NCBI RefSeq assembly: GCF_047600445.1
Contig: NZ_JASGKT010000002.1
Location: 2,294,001-2,358,000 of the forward strand
Direction of reading: 5' to 3'
Source of the DNA: Piscinibacter sp047600445
Lineage (GTDB): Bacteria > Pseudomonadota > Gammaproteobacteria > Burkholderiales > Burkholderiaceae_C
DNA length: 64,000 nucleotides
Each line of letters opens with the position of its first letter. Positions within the stretch are counted from its first letter, which is position 1. The notes beneath the pieces were generated by a model. It had not been told where the DNA came from. It did not search any database and was given only the letters and a program-made list of their open reading frames with translations. The position numbers and the translations under genes are program-made. This document shows, in pieces, positions 9,249 to 16,533 of this stretch.

Positions 9249-9273
9249 GGGGCCCGCGATGCGGGCCCCTTTT
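9249..9273 (+). terminator. rho-independent terminator after the FNR gene
   Basis: A perfect 9-bp stem GGGGCCCGC / GCGGGCCCC with a 3-nt loop is followed by TTTTCATTT, 23 bp after the reductase stop. It closes the sulfur/ferredoxin transcription unit before the riboswitch. Confidence 0.85.
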
Positions 9274-9320
9274 CATTTGCTGGATAATCATCGAGCGGCG
9301 CAACCCGTGTGCGCCGCATC

Positions 9321-9407
9321 CGCTAGGGGTGTTGGCCGCTTCGACAGAAGCGGCCGACTGAGAGAGTCCCTTCGAACCTGATTGAGGTAATCCTCGCGCA
9401 GGGAAGC
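9321..9407 (+). promoter_or_regulatory. TPP (THI-box) riboswitch
   Basis: The conserved thiamine pyrophosphate aptamer core is readable: GGGGTGTTGGCC, a variable P3 hairpin (GGCCGCTTCG..AGAAGCGGCC), CTGAGAGAGTCCC, then TTCGAACCTGATTGAGGTAAT and CGCGCAGGGAAGC. GCT at 9322-9324 pairs with AGC at 9405-9407 to close P1. It sits about 70 bp upstream of a TonB-dependent receptor, so TPP should repress receptor synthesis. That marks the receptor as a thiamine or thiamine-precursor importer. Start and end are taken from the P1 pairing. Confidence 0.93.
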
Positions 9408-9418
9408 ATGGCCGACAC

Positions 9419-9439
9419 GCCGCCGCGTTCTGCGGCGGC
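9419..9439 (+). promoter_or_regulatory. GC hairpin downstream of riboswitch, possible expression platform
   Basis: GCCGCCGC, loop GTTCT, GCGGCGGC: a perfect 8-bp stem starting 12 nt after the aptamer. No U-tract follows, so classical intrinsic termination is unlikely. It may sequester sequence in translation control or act with Rho. It ends 36 nt before the receptor ATG. Confidence 0.4.
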
Positions 9440-9475
9440 ACGGCCCGCCGACCTGCCATCCACGCAAACAAGCAG

Positions 9476-11650
9476 ATGGCACACCTTCACCGCAAACACA
9501 CCAGCACCCATCGAACGCCGGTCGCCTTCGCGATCGCCCTGGCCTTCTCGACAACCGCCCACGCACAGCCGCAGCAGGAGACGCAGCAGGAGACGCAGCT
9601 CGCGCCCGTCGTCGTGCAGGGCCGCGCCGCGCCGGCCGCCAGCGTGGCCGGCTGGGGCGACCTGCCGCTGTCGCTGACGCCGATCCAGGCCGCCGTGTTC
9701 GGCACCGACGAGGCCAGGGACCGCGGCGCGCAGCGCCTGTCCGACGTCGCCGGCGCCGACGCGGCCGTCAGCGACGCCTACAACACCGAGGGCTACTGGG
9801 ACTACCTGACGGTGCGCGGCTTCGTCATCGACAACCGCTTCAACTACCGCCGCGACGGCCTGCCGATCAGCGCCGAGACCTCGATCGCGCTGGACAACAA
9901 GGAACGCATCGAGGTGCTCAAGGGCACCAGCGGCATGCAGGCCGGCACCAGCGCGCCGGGCGGGCTGGTGAACCTCGTCGTCAAGCGCCCCACGAGTGCG
10001 CCGCTGCGGCGCGCCTCGCTCGAATGGCACGAGCGCGCCTCGCTGACCGGCGCCGTCGACCTGAGCCAGCGCTTCGGCGAGGGCGAGGCCTTCGGCGTGC
10101 GCGTCAATGCGGCGGCCGCGCATTTCGAGCCCAAGGTGCGCGACGCGCGCGGCGAGCGCTACCTCGCCGCCATCGCCGCCGACTGGCGCATGTCCGCCGA
10201 TGCGCTGCTCGAAGCCGAGATCGAGACCAGCCGCCGCTCGCAGCCCAGCGTGCCGGGCTTCAGCCTGCTGGGGGCGAGCGTGCCGGCGCCGGTCGACCCG
10301 CGCATCAACCTCAACAACCAGGCCTGGGCGCTGCCGATGGTGCTGCAGGGCACGACCGCATCGCTGCGCTGGCAGCAAAAGCTCGCCGAGGGCTGGAAGT
10401 TCGTCGCGCACGCGGCGACGCAGCGGCTGGCCAGCGACGACCGCATCGCCTTCCCGTTCGGCTGCACCGACAGCGACGGAACCTACTACGCCGACCGCTT
10501 CTGCCCGAATGGTGACTTCGACCTCTACGACTTCCGCAGCAACGGCGAGCGCCGCCGCAGCGACGCGCTCGAGCTCGGCGTCTCGGGCCGGCTGCGCACC
10601 GGCGCGATCGAGCATGCGCTCGCGGCCGGTATGTTGCACGGCCGCGTCAGGAACCGCTTCGGTCTGCAGACCTTCGCCTACAGCGGCACCGGCCACATCG
10701 ACGGCAGCATCACCGACCTGCCCGCCAACCCGACGCCGAACGACTTCAACACCGACCGCGACGAGCGCTCGACCGAGCTGAGCCTGCGCGACGCCATCGC
10801 CTTCGACGCGAGGAACACGCTGTGGCTCGGCCTGCGCCACACGCGGCTGCACCGCCGCAGCGAACGCAACGACCCAGCCGACCCGCGCACGGCCGACTAC
10901 AGGCAGTCGTTCACCACGCCCTTCGTCGCCGCCAGCCACGCCTGGGCGCCGGGTCAACTGGCCTATGCCAGTTGGGGCCGCGGCGTGGAATCCGACGTGG
11001 CGCCGAACCGCGCGCGCTACGCCAACGCCGGCCAGACCTTCACGCAGACCAGCCGCCAGGTCGAACTGGGCCTCAAGGGCGGCGCCGGCGAGGCCGAATG
11101 GAACGCGGCGCTGTTCGACATCCGCCGGCCGCGCCTGGGCGACTTCGGCGACTGCGACCTCGACGGCTCGTGCATCCGCCGCCTCGACGGCGAACAGCAC
11201 CACCGCGGCATCGAGATCGGCGCCACCATGGCGCTGCGCGACTGGACGCTGCGCGCCGGCGTGCAATGGCTGCGCGCGCGCGTGCAGGGCCCGGCGGACC
11301 CGACGGTCGACGGCAGGCAGCCCACCAACGTGCCGGCGCGCACGCTCGAGCTGCAGGCCGAGCACCGCCTCGCCGCCCTGCCCGGCCTGACGCTGCAAGC
11401 CGCCCTGCGCGCCGAGAGCCGGCGCCAGGTGCTGCCCGACAACAGCGTGCAGATCCCGGGCTGGGCGCGCATCGACCTCGGCGCGCGCTGGCACACGCAC
11501 TGGGCCGGCAGCGCGCTGACCTGGCGCGCCGGCGTCGACAACCTCGCCGACCGCCGCGCCTGGCGCGAATCGCCCTACCAGTTCGGCCACGCCTACCTGT
11601 TCCCGCTCGCGCCGCGCACCTTCCGCCTGTCGGTGCAGGCCGAGCTGTAG
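9476..11650 (+). CDS. TonB-dependent outer-membrane receptor, putative thiamine/precursor uptake
   Basis: A 724-residue outer-membrane receptor. Residues 1-29 form a signal peptide ending AHA. A short repeated QQET linker is followed by a TonB-box-like APVVVQG segment, a plug domain with SDVAGADAAVSDAYNTEGYWDYLTVRGF and RIEVLKGTSG..GTSAPGGLVNLVVKRP, and a 22-strand-type barrel ending with an aromatic-rich strand. The plug resembles ferric-siderophore receptors of the FhuA/FpvA class. The TPP riboswitch upstream instead argues for thiamine or a pyrimidine/thiazole precursor as ligand. The in-frame ATG at 9476 was chosen; the ATG directly after the aptamer (9408) is in another frame. Confidence 0.88.
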   Translation: MAHLHRKHTSTHRTPVAFAIALAFSTTAHAQPQQETQQETQLAPVVVQGRAAPAASVAGWGDLPLSLTPIQAAVFGTDEARDRGAQRLSDVAGADAAVSDAYNTEGYWDYLTVRGFVIDNRFNYRRDGLPISAETSIALDNKERIEVLKGTSGMQAGTSAPGGLVNLVVKRPTSAPLRRASLEWHERASLTGAVDLSQRFGEGEAFGVRVNAAAAHFEPKVRDARGERYLAAIAADWRMSADALLEAEIETSRRSQPSVPGFSLLGASVPAPVDPRINLNNQAWALPMVLQGTTASLRWQQKLAEGWKFVAHAATQRLASDDRIAFPFGCTDSDGTYYADRFCPNGDFDLYDFRSNGERRRSDALELGVSGRLRTGAIEHALAAGMLHGRVRNRFGLQTFAYSGTGHIDGSITDLPANPTPNDFNTDRDERSTELSLRDAIAFDARNTLWLGLRHTRLHRRSERNDPADPRTADYRQSFTTPFVAASHAWAPGQLAYASWGRGVESDVAPNRARYANAGQTFTQTSRQVELGLKGGAGEAEWNAALFDIRRPRLGDFGDCDLDGSCIRRLDGEQHHRGIEIGATMALRDWTLRAGVQWLRARVQGPADPTVDGRQPTNVPARTLELQAEHRLAALPGLTLQAALRAESRRQVLPDNSVQIPGWARIDLGARWHTHWAGSALTWRAGVDNLADRRAWRESPYQFGHAYLFPLAPRTFRLSVQAEL

Positions 11651-11668
11651 GAGGCCCCGAATCCCGGC

Positions 11669-11674
11669 TATAAT
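11669..11674 (+). promoter_or_regulatory. -10 box of tRNA-Asn promoter
   Basis: A perfect TATAAT lies 11 bp before the first tRNA base, in otherwise GC-rich DNA between the receptor stop and the tRNA. The matching -35 is not clear. Confidence 0.65.
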
Positions 11675-11685
11675 GCGAGGCTCTG

Positions 11686-11762
11686 TTCCTCGATAGCTCA
11701 GTCGGTAGAGCGCCGGACTGTTAATCCGTAGGTCCCTGGTTCGAGCCCAGGTCGGGGAGCCA
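11686..11762 (+). tRNA. tRNA-Asn (anticodon GTT), CCA encoded
   Basis: The acceptor strands TTCCTCG and CGGGGAG pair, with a T-G at the first position. The D-arm GCTCAGTCGGTAGAGC and anticodon arm GGACTGTTAATCC with loop CTGTTAA (GTT) are clear. The T-arm CCTGG-TTCGAGC-CCAGG and the encoded CCA complete the gene. Its 3' 48 bases lie within a 49-bp direct repeat that recurs at 21188, showing that it is the integration site of the element downstream. The element restores an intact 3' half, so the gene should be functional. Confidence 0.97.
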
Positions 11763-11763
11763 A
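11715..11763 (+). repeat. attL: 49-bp direct repeat in the tRNA-Asn 3' part
   Basis: The repeat begins at GGACTGTTAATCC in the anticodon arm and ends at GAGCCAA just beyond the encoded CCA. It is identical over 49 bp to 21188-21236. Starting in the anticodon arm is a common integration site for tyrosine recombinases. Confidence 0.95.
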
Positions 11764-11788
11764 AAATCGCTAGCAATAGCAAGCACTT

Positions 11789-11820
11789 AGCCCAGCCCTC
11801 ACCGGCTGGGCTTTTTGCTT
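11789..11820 (+). terminator. rho-independent terminator behind tRNA-Asn, element-borne
   Basis: Perfect 9-bp stem AGCCCAGCC / GGCTGGGCT with a 6-nt loop, followed by TTTTGCTTT. It lies inside the element, 27 bp past the tRNA, so the element supplies a new terminator for its target tRNA. From here to 12031 no gene is apparent. Confidence 0.85.
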
Positions 11821-12031
11821 TCTGGGCCAATGTCAGCGGGTTCTCAGCGTGCCAACAAGGTCGCTGGCACACGCTCAGCATTCAAGACAGCACCCGCGCA
11901 TGGCGGGTGCCGAATGCAGGTTCCCCGCTGGAGAGGCGGTGCCCGCTGGTGCACATCTGTCGCCTGTCGCACCCGAACGCGGTGACGCGCGCTGAAAGCG
12001 ACCGCGCGTCACGAAGGCACCGTCACGCCGC

Positions 12032-12280
12032 TCAGTCGTCGCACTCCACGTACTCACCCGTATCCAGCTTCCGGCCGAAGAACAGGCGCAGGTTCGGCGT
12101 CAGCCCGCCGTTCAGGGCCACCGCAGCATCGCGCAGAGTCTTGGCCGCCACGTCGATCTGCTCGGCATGTGCCGCCACGCTCGGCCTGATGCCACCCAGC
12201 GATGCCAGCCGCTGCGCGAGCGCCTGCACGTCGATGGCGGCCGTTTCAACGTCCTGGGCGAGGATGACGCGGCGGTCCAT
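12032..12280 (-). CDS. small hypothetical protein of the element
   Basis: An 82-residue protein, MDRRVILAQDVETAAIDVQ..., rich in Ala and Leu and predicted largely helical, with an acidic C-terminus ending VECDD. It is the last gene of the leftward element operon, 6 bp after the preceding small gene. No domain recognised. Heptad-like spacing of hydrophobics suggests a small helical or coiled-coil protein. Coding status rests on operon position and frame fit rather than on homology. Confidence 0.55.
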   Translation of the reverse strand: MDRRVILAQDVETAAIDVQALAQRLASLGGIRPSVAAHAEQIDVAAKTLRDAAVALNGGLTPNLRLFFGRKLDTGEYVECDD

Positions 12281-12286
12281 GTGTGG

Positions 12287-12466
12287 TCACCTGCCGCGAG
12301 GGGGTGTGCTCGACCGGCCCCGCGATGCGCCCGTGTGTCCCGTGCCTCGGCTGGTGCGCGACGCGCCTGGCTGAGCCACGCCCGACAGCGCCTCGCGCCG
12401 CCGAGCTTCGTGCGCCTGCTGGGTGCCTTCACGCCAGCGCTTCAGTTCTTCGTCCGTCAGCTTCAT
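12287..12466 (-). CDS. small charged hypothetical protein of the element
   Basis: A 59-residue, very polar protein starting MKLTDEELKRWREGTQQAHEARRR, with a helical charged N-terminus and a low-complexity Arg/Ser/Gly tail. The ATG at 12466 has AAGGTG just upstream. A GTG at 12472 that overlaps the preceding stop (GTGA) is an alternative start adding two residues. No family recognised. Small charged proteins of this sort are common in phage-related operons, and function is unknown. Confidence 0.5.
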   Translation of the reverse strand: MKLTDEELKRWREGTQQAHEARRREALSGVAQPGASRTSRGTGHTGASRGRSSTPPRGR

Positions 12467-12468
12467 GT

Positions 12469-12795
12469 TCACCTTGTGATGCTTGGCAGAGGCGGACGCT
12501 TCGGGCGCGCCTCTTGAGGCCGGTTCGGGTCGGGCGTGTGGTAGTCGATACCCTCGCGCCGCACGCCCAGCGGTTCACCTACAGGGCGCAGCGGTGCACC
12601 CCCGTCCCGCGTGTCCTCCACAGCGGCTGACCACGCGGCTGCCTGCTTCGGCACCGCAATGGCCTCCCACTCGTCGCAGCTAAGGATGCGAGGGATCAGC
12701 AGCACGCCCCGCCGTGCGCCTCCGTCTTCGTCGCCCAGCAGCGAGGACTCGACCGAAGACAGTCGCTTGAGCGTGGAGGCAGAGACGCGGCTCAC
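12469..12795 (-). CDS. hypothetical protein of the element
   Basis: A 108-residue soluble protein, MSRVSASTLKRLSSVESSLLGDEDGG..., with a central VLLIPRILSCDEWEAIAVPKQAAAW segment and a Pro/Arg-rich C-terminus. The ATG overlaps the upstream gene's stop (ATGA), which supports coding. No known motif is visible. Part of the continuous 14573-to-12032 operon; unknown function. Confidence 0.55.
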   Translation of the reverse strand: MSRVSASTLKRLSSVESSLLGDEDGGARRGVLLIPRILSCDEWEAIAVPKQAAAWSAAVEDTRDGGAPLRPVGEPLGVRREGIDYHTPDPNRPQEARPKRPPLPSITR

Positions 12796-13226
12796 TGGAA
12801 CCTCGGCAGCGGACCGTCGAACGCGCAGAGGTCAGCCAGCATCCCCAGCGCCTGCACGCGGCGCATCGGATCGCGCTCGTGGTCCGCGTCGTGCCACAGG
12901 GCGCGCTTGACGTTGAATAGTGAGTCCGCCTGCTGCGGGTCAGCGGGCGGCGGTGTGGTCATGCAGCGCACGAGCACCTGATGCTGGAGCCCGCGCGTCA
13001 GCTTCATCTCGCGCACCGCATCCACCACCCGCGCCCACAGCGCGCGGCAGTCCTCGCCCGGGGCTCTGACCACGCTCGTGCGCGTGGCAGGGAAATCGTC
13101 GTCGCTATGCGCGGTGCACTGCACCCACAGCGGCGGGCCTTCCTCGTCGCCCACGATCACTGTGTAGATCATGATGCAGTCGTTGCTCGCCATGCTGACT
13201 AGGGTGGAGGCGCGTGTGGTGGTCAT
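12792..13226 (-). CDS. hypothetical protein of the element
   Basis: A 144-residue protein beginning MTTTRASTLVSMASNDCIMIYTVIVGDEEG. The N-terminal half looks like mixed alpha/beta; the C-terminal part is helical (VQALGMLADLCAFDG). No catalytic motif or domain recognised. Both ends overlap neighbouring genes by ATGA, strong evidence for a translated, coupled gene. The Met at residue 12 would be an alternative start but would lose the overlap. Confidence 0.6.
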   Translation of the reverse strand: MTTTRASTLVSMASNDCIMIYTVIVGDEEGPPLWVQCTAHSDDDFPATRTSVVRAPGEDCRALWARVVDAVREMKLTRGLQHQVLVRCMTTPPPADPQQADSLFNVKRALWHDADHERDPMRRVQALGMLADLCAFDGPLPRFQ

Positions 13227-13684
13227 ACGGGTTGTCCTGTCTGAAGCACGCCGCCGCGAGCGCCGGTGTGCTGTGCCTCTCTCGTGGCCTGCTCCAGTAG
13301 TTCGATGCGCGCGGCCAGTTCATCGGTCTGTCGCAGCCCCGCGAACGAGGACAGGCACTCGACCAGGAGCTTCCCGGTCTCGGGGTCCAGTTCGCCCGCT
13401 GCCACTGCCACGAGCACCTGCTGCGCCTGTGCGGTGAGCGGGCCGGTCGGGTCGAGCGCAAACTGCACCCGCTCCGCTCGCGGACGCACGGGGGGCTGGA
13501 TGCGTTCGAGCACCAGCTTCGCCGCCTGCATGTCGCCATCCTTGGCGGCGTCGATGACCGCTTTGGTCACGTCCTCGGCAGCGGCATCGAGCGCGATGGA
13601 GACTCGAGTCTTCTTGTTGAGTGCACCCGGAGGACGCCCGCGAGGGTTGCCGGATTGGCCGGCCTTGAACTTGCCGTCGGTCAT
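13223..13684 (-). CDS. DUF5681 domain protein
   Basis: A 153-residue protein with the DUF5681 signature FKAGQSGNPRGRPPGALNKKT at residues 5-25, followed by helical sequence with AAKLVLERIQPPVRPR. Such proteins are common in prophages and islands, frequently close to terminase genes; their role is not established, though the basic GRPxG stretch suggests nucleic-acid contact. The start MTDGKFKAG fits the family; an in-frame ATG at 13735 would overlap the upstream gene by 29 bp. A packaging-related role is only inference. Confidence 0.75.
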   Translation of the reverse strand: MTDGKFKAGQSGNPRGRPPGALNKKTRVSIALDAAAEDVTKAVIDAAKDGDMQAAKLVLERIQPPVRPRAERVQFALDPTGPLTAQAQQVLVAVAAGELDPETGKLLVECLSSFAGLRQTDELAARIELLEQATREAQHTGARGGVLQTGQPV

Positions 13685-13706
13685 TGCTTGCAGGTAGGAA
13701 ACAGGG

Positions 13707-14573
13707 TCAGCCGAACGACGCAGCGGCCTGGGCATCGCGCAGTCGCTTGACCGTCTCGTACTTGACGCCCATCGCGCGCTCGACGGTGCCGAACAACGAA
13801 GCGCCTGCGTGCTCCAGCTTGCCCGACACGGCCTGCAGCAGTGCCAGCCGCTTCGTCAGCGCAGGGTTGCGCTTGGCGTTCCATTGCTTGATGAGTGCGG
13901 CCCGCATGTCTTCGGTCAGGCCCGACAGGAACGCGGGCGCACCCAGGATCGCGCTGACGGACTGCGCGTCGCCCTGCGCGATGAGATTGCCGACGAACTG
14001 CGCCGGGCTCTTCTCCGACTTGGCGTGCGCTCGAATCTCGGTCGCCAGCGTCGTATGGGTGCCCACCGCGACGGCGCGGCCTAGTTCTTCCTCGGTGGCC
14101 TTGATCTGCGCCGTGAGCGACTGGTAGGCGCTGTCCGCCTTCCGCGACGCCGCCTCCATCAACTTGTCGGCGAAGGTCGCCACCTTGAGCACTTGCGCCG
14201 CTTCGCTACCCAGCGTCGGGTCGCGCGTGGACTTGTCGCGGGCGTCGATGATGCTGACCACAGCGGCATGCATCGCGTCGAACGCCGCGACCGAGCCCGC
14301 GAGCGAGGCCGCGTGATCCTCGTAGCCGTCGAGCTTGCTGATGTTCTCGGACTGGTAGGCCAACGGAGGGCGCGTCAGCATCTCGCGGCGCAACTTGCTC
14401 TCGTACCGCTGCGGGTGCCCGATGGGGCGCGAGCTGAGCGCGGCGTCGATGGGTGCAGCGCCTAAGCGCACGGCAGCCTGCTGCTCACCCGTGGTCAGCG
14501 GGCGTTCGGGTTCCTCGGTGATGCTGTCCTGCTCGTCGTCGGCAGTGACGGTGGACTCGGTGGCGGTGGACAT
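13707..14573 (-). CDS. helical hypothetical protein, first gene of element operon
   Basis: A 288-residue protein with an acidic, disordered-looking N-terminus (TADDEQDSITEEPE) and a long alpha-helical, Ala/Leu-rich body. There is no signal peptide, membrane span or recognised motif. The start at 14573 (MSTATES) was chosen because GGAG lies about 9 bp upstream; ATG 14588 and the longer frame to 14687 are alternatives. It opens the six-gene operon and follows a pair of inverted repeats that may be operators. Could be a scaffold, replication or regulatory accessory protein; unknown. Confidence 0.6.
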   Translation of the reverse strand: MSTATESTVTADDEQDSITEEPERPLTTGEQQAAVRLGAAPIDAALSSRPIGHPQRYESKLRREMLTRPPLAYQSENISKLDGYEDHAASLAGSVAAFDAMHAAVVSIIDARDKSTRDPTLGSEAAQVLKVATFADKLMEAASRKADSAYQSLTAQIKATEEELGRAVAVGTHTTLATEIRAHAKSEKSPAQFVGNLIAQGDAQSVSAILGAPAFLSGLTEDMRAALIKQWNAKRNPALTKRLALLQAVSGKLEHAGASLFGTVERAMGVKYETVKRLRDAQAAASFG

Positions 14574-14588
14574 GGTCGGTTGCTCCAT

Positions 14589-14628
14589 GCAAACGGATGC
14601 GTTTGCTGTGCGTAGCTGGTAAACAGCT
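14589..14628 (-). promoter_or_regulatory. inverted repeats upstream of element operon, possible operators
   Basis: Two dyads lie directly upstream of the leftward operon. GCAAACGGATGCGTTTGC (14589-14606) matches its own complement at 16 of 18 positions (the two arms agree at 8 of 9), and AGCTG-GTAAA-CAGCT (14614-14628) is a perfect 5-bp dyad. Positions suit a repressor or activator binding near a promoter. Which protein binds is not shown; an element-encoded HTH protein is a candidate. Confidence 0.4.
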
Positions 14629-14714
14629 GGCACGGTACGGCTCAACCGGGTTCGAGCACAACGACCACATAGGGACGCACGTCCCATCGGCCAAAGGATT
14701 CAATGTCCGCGGGC

Positions 14715-15200
14715 CTAGAAACTCCAGCCGCGGTGCTCGATGAAGTCCGCCAGCTTGTAGCAGGTGATCTGCTCAGCACGGCAAACATCGGGAATGCGAG
14801 GGCTATCCTTCCTCCCGTTGTCCTCTTCGCTCACCACGATGATCTTGCCGTGGCGGACCCGAGCAAGCGCGATGACAAAGGGATCGCCGCCGGACTTGCC
14901 CTTCACTGTATCGACCAGGCGCGGATACGTTCCCATGATGTGCTGCATGTGTTCCTGCTGAGCGTCATCTACCTCGACGCACAGATCGCCCGCGCGCGCC
15001 TTGCACCAAGCGTGCACATCGTCGTCCTTTTTTGACAACTCGTTCAGCACTTCAACCGAAGCAACGACCAGTCCCGAGGACACACACTCCTCAAGCTTCA
15101 ACCAGAACGACGGGAAATTCTTTGGCCGGTACGCACGGTTCCATGCATGGATGAGGGAACTTGAGTCGAAGCTGAACAGCGTGTTGTCGTTGAGCGGCAT
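14715..15200 (-). CDS. DUF4411 PIN-like protein, likely toxin
   Basis: A 161-residue PIN-fold-like protein. Acidic residues typical of the fold are placed as FDSSSLIHAW (Asp near residue 12), EVLNEL (Glu), GGDPFVIALA (Asp) and VVSEED. PIN domains of this sort are Mg-dependent RNases, and DUF4411 genes are frequently paired with an XRE/ImmA-IrrE gene as here. The partner ends 6 bp upstream, implying cotranscription. Toxin activity is inferred from pairing and fold, not shown. Confidence 0.78.
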   Translation of the reverse strand: MPLNDNTLFSFDSSSLIHAWNRAYRPKNFPSFWLKLEECVSSGLVVASVEVLNELSKKDDDVHAWCKARAGDLCVEVDDAQQEHMQHIMGTYPRLVDTVKGKSGGDPFVIALARVRHGKIIVVSEEDNGRKDSPRIPDVCRAEQITCYKLADFIEHRGWSF

Positions 15201-15206
15201 CGTGCG

Positions 15207-16385
15207 TCACCCCACAAAGCGCCGTTGGAGCGATTCGATGTGTTTCACGCGGATGCCGAGGTACCCGGCAACGTCGCTCAGCGTGATCCTGCGCTGGTAG
15301 TAGTTGCCCAGCACCAGCCCTACGAACGGCCGCCCAAGGTCGCTCAACGACTCCTGTGCCATGTTCCGCTTCATCCCCGCTGCTGGGGGCCTTGCCGCCT
15401 TCTCACGCTCGTACTCGGCGGCGTACTCAGCAACCTTCTCGAAGTACAGATCCCAGTTCGCGCGTCCTGCACCGACGAGGCGGATCAGAAGCGCCGGTCG
15501 GCTCACCCCGAAACGACGAGCAACGCGGACGATGGCATCGTCCGTGAGTGCGGCACTGCCAGCGAGCGCAGCATCCAGTTCGGCTAGCACCGCGTCCCGC
15601 GGCATTAGAGCCGCCGATGCAATGGCATTGCACCGAAGCTCAATGTCGGGGCTAGCGGGCTGCGCAGCGTCGAACTTCATGTCCGATACGCCACTCTCAC
15701 GCAACGCGACGTGCGCGAACTCGTGCATCATCGAAAAGAGGCGACGCTGCACCACATCCTTCCTGTTCACGACAACGACCGGCATCGTGTCGTAGGCCAA
15801 CGCGAAGCCAGACGCTTCTGCCTGCGGAATACGAGAGCTCTGGAAGACGAGGACACCCTTGCTCTCCAACGCCATCCGCCACGTCCTGAACGCAGTCCTG
15901 CCGGTGGCGTCGCCTCCGAAGCTCCCAATCTGGCCGATGGTCACGCCAAGGAAGTCGCGGATCGCTTCGCCTGCTCGCTCAGCGTTCTCGCTGCCAAGCC
16001 TGAACGCAAGGGGCTCTACCGGTTCGTCGAGCTCGGTTTGAAGCTCAAGGGCCAGTTCGCGACGTTGCTGCGCGGAGCGGATCTCCTGTGTCAGTGCAGG
16101 CGAGTAGGCCCGATCCTGCCCTGCGACCGGGCGACGCAGATCACTAATCACCTGGAAGCGCACCGGAACTTCTTGCAGGTAAAACGCTGCGAGAGGGCGC
16201 TTGTACAGCGCAGCGAGGTTTCGCAGTTGTGGGAGGCTCGGGCGGTCGTCGCCGGACTCCCATGCCGCGAGTTGACCCAAGTCCATCTTCAAGGCAGCCG
16301 CTGCCGCTTCGACCGTGAAGCCGGCAGACGACCGAGCCCACTGAAGGATCTCCGGCTTGACGGTGGCGAAGACGCGGGTGGCCAT
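15207..16385 (-). CDS. XRE HTH plus ImmA/IrrE metallopeptidase domain, putative antitoxin
   Basis: A 392-residue two-domain protein. Residues 10-60 form an XRE helix-turn-helix (FTVEAAAAALKMDLGQLAAWESG.RPSLPQLRNLAALYKRPLAAFYL). The ImmA/IrrE (COG2856) domain has the zinc-peptidase motif HEFAH at residues 221-225. A further HTH-like stretch lies at the C-terminus (ITLSDVAGYLGIRVKHIESL). Located immediately upstream of the DUF4411 gene, it is the expected regulator/antitoxin. In mobile elements such proteins may also cleave repressors to trigger excision, so an element switch is an alternative role. Confidence 0.82.
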   Translation of the reverse strand: MATRVFATVKPEILQWARSSAGFTVEAAAAALKMDLGQLAAWESGDDRPSLPQLRNLAALYKRPLAAFYLQEVPVRFQVISDLRRPVAGQDRAYSPALTQEIRSAQQRRELALELQTELDEPVEPLAFRLGSENAERAGEAIRDFLGVTIGQIGSFGGDATGRTAFRTWRMALESKGVLVFQSSRIPQAEASGFALAYDTMPVVVVNRKDVVQRRLFSMMHEFAHVALRESGVSDMKFDAAQPASPDIELRCNAIASAALMPRDAVLAELDAALAGSAALTDDAIVRVARRFGVSRPALLIRLVGAGRANWDLYFEKVAEYAAEYEREKAARPPAAGMKRNMAQESLSDLGRPFVGLVLGNYYQRRITLSDVAGYLGIRVKHIESLQRRFVG

Positions 16386-16533
16386 GTTCGGGAGGGAGTG
16401 TAGAGCCTTCGATTCTGGGCGTGCAGTGGCTCACCAAGCGAGCCATCGCTCAGGCTGGGAACGTGCTCCCACAGGGTCCGAATCGCGACGCCTTGGTAGG
16501 TACGACGACAGGACTTCTAGAACGCCGGCCCCT

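Noticed and set aside
9408..9677. 89-codon frame starting right after the TPP aptamer
   Set aside because: It overlaps the receptor's signal-peptide region in another frame and has Arg/Pro/Ser-rich shadow composition; the receptor frame is clearly the coding one. Kept only as a possible upstream ORF in the findings.
14640..14680. tRNA-like GGGTTCGAGCAC segment
   Set aside because: A T-loop-like string without pairing acceptor, D or anticodon arms.
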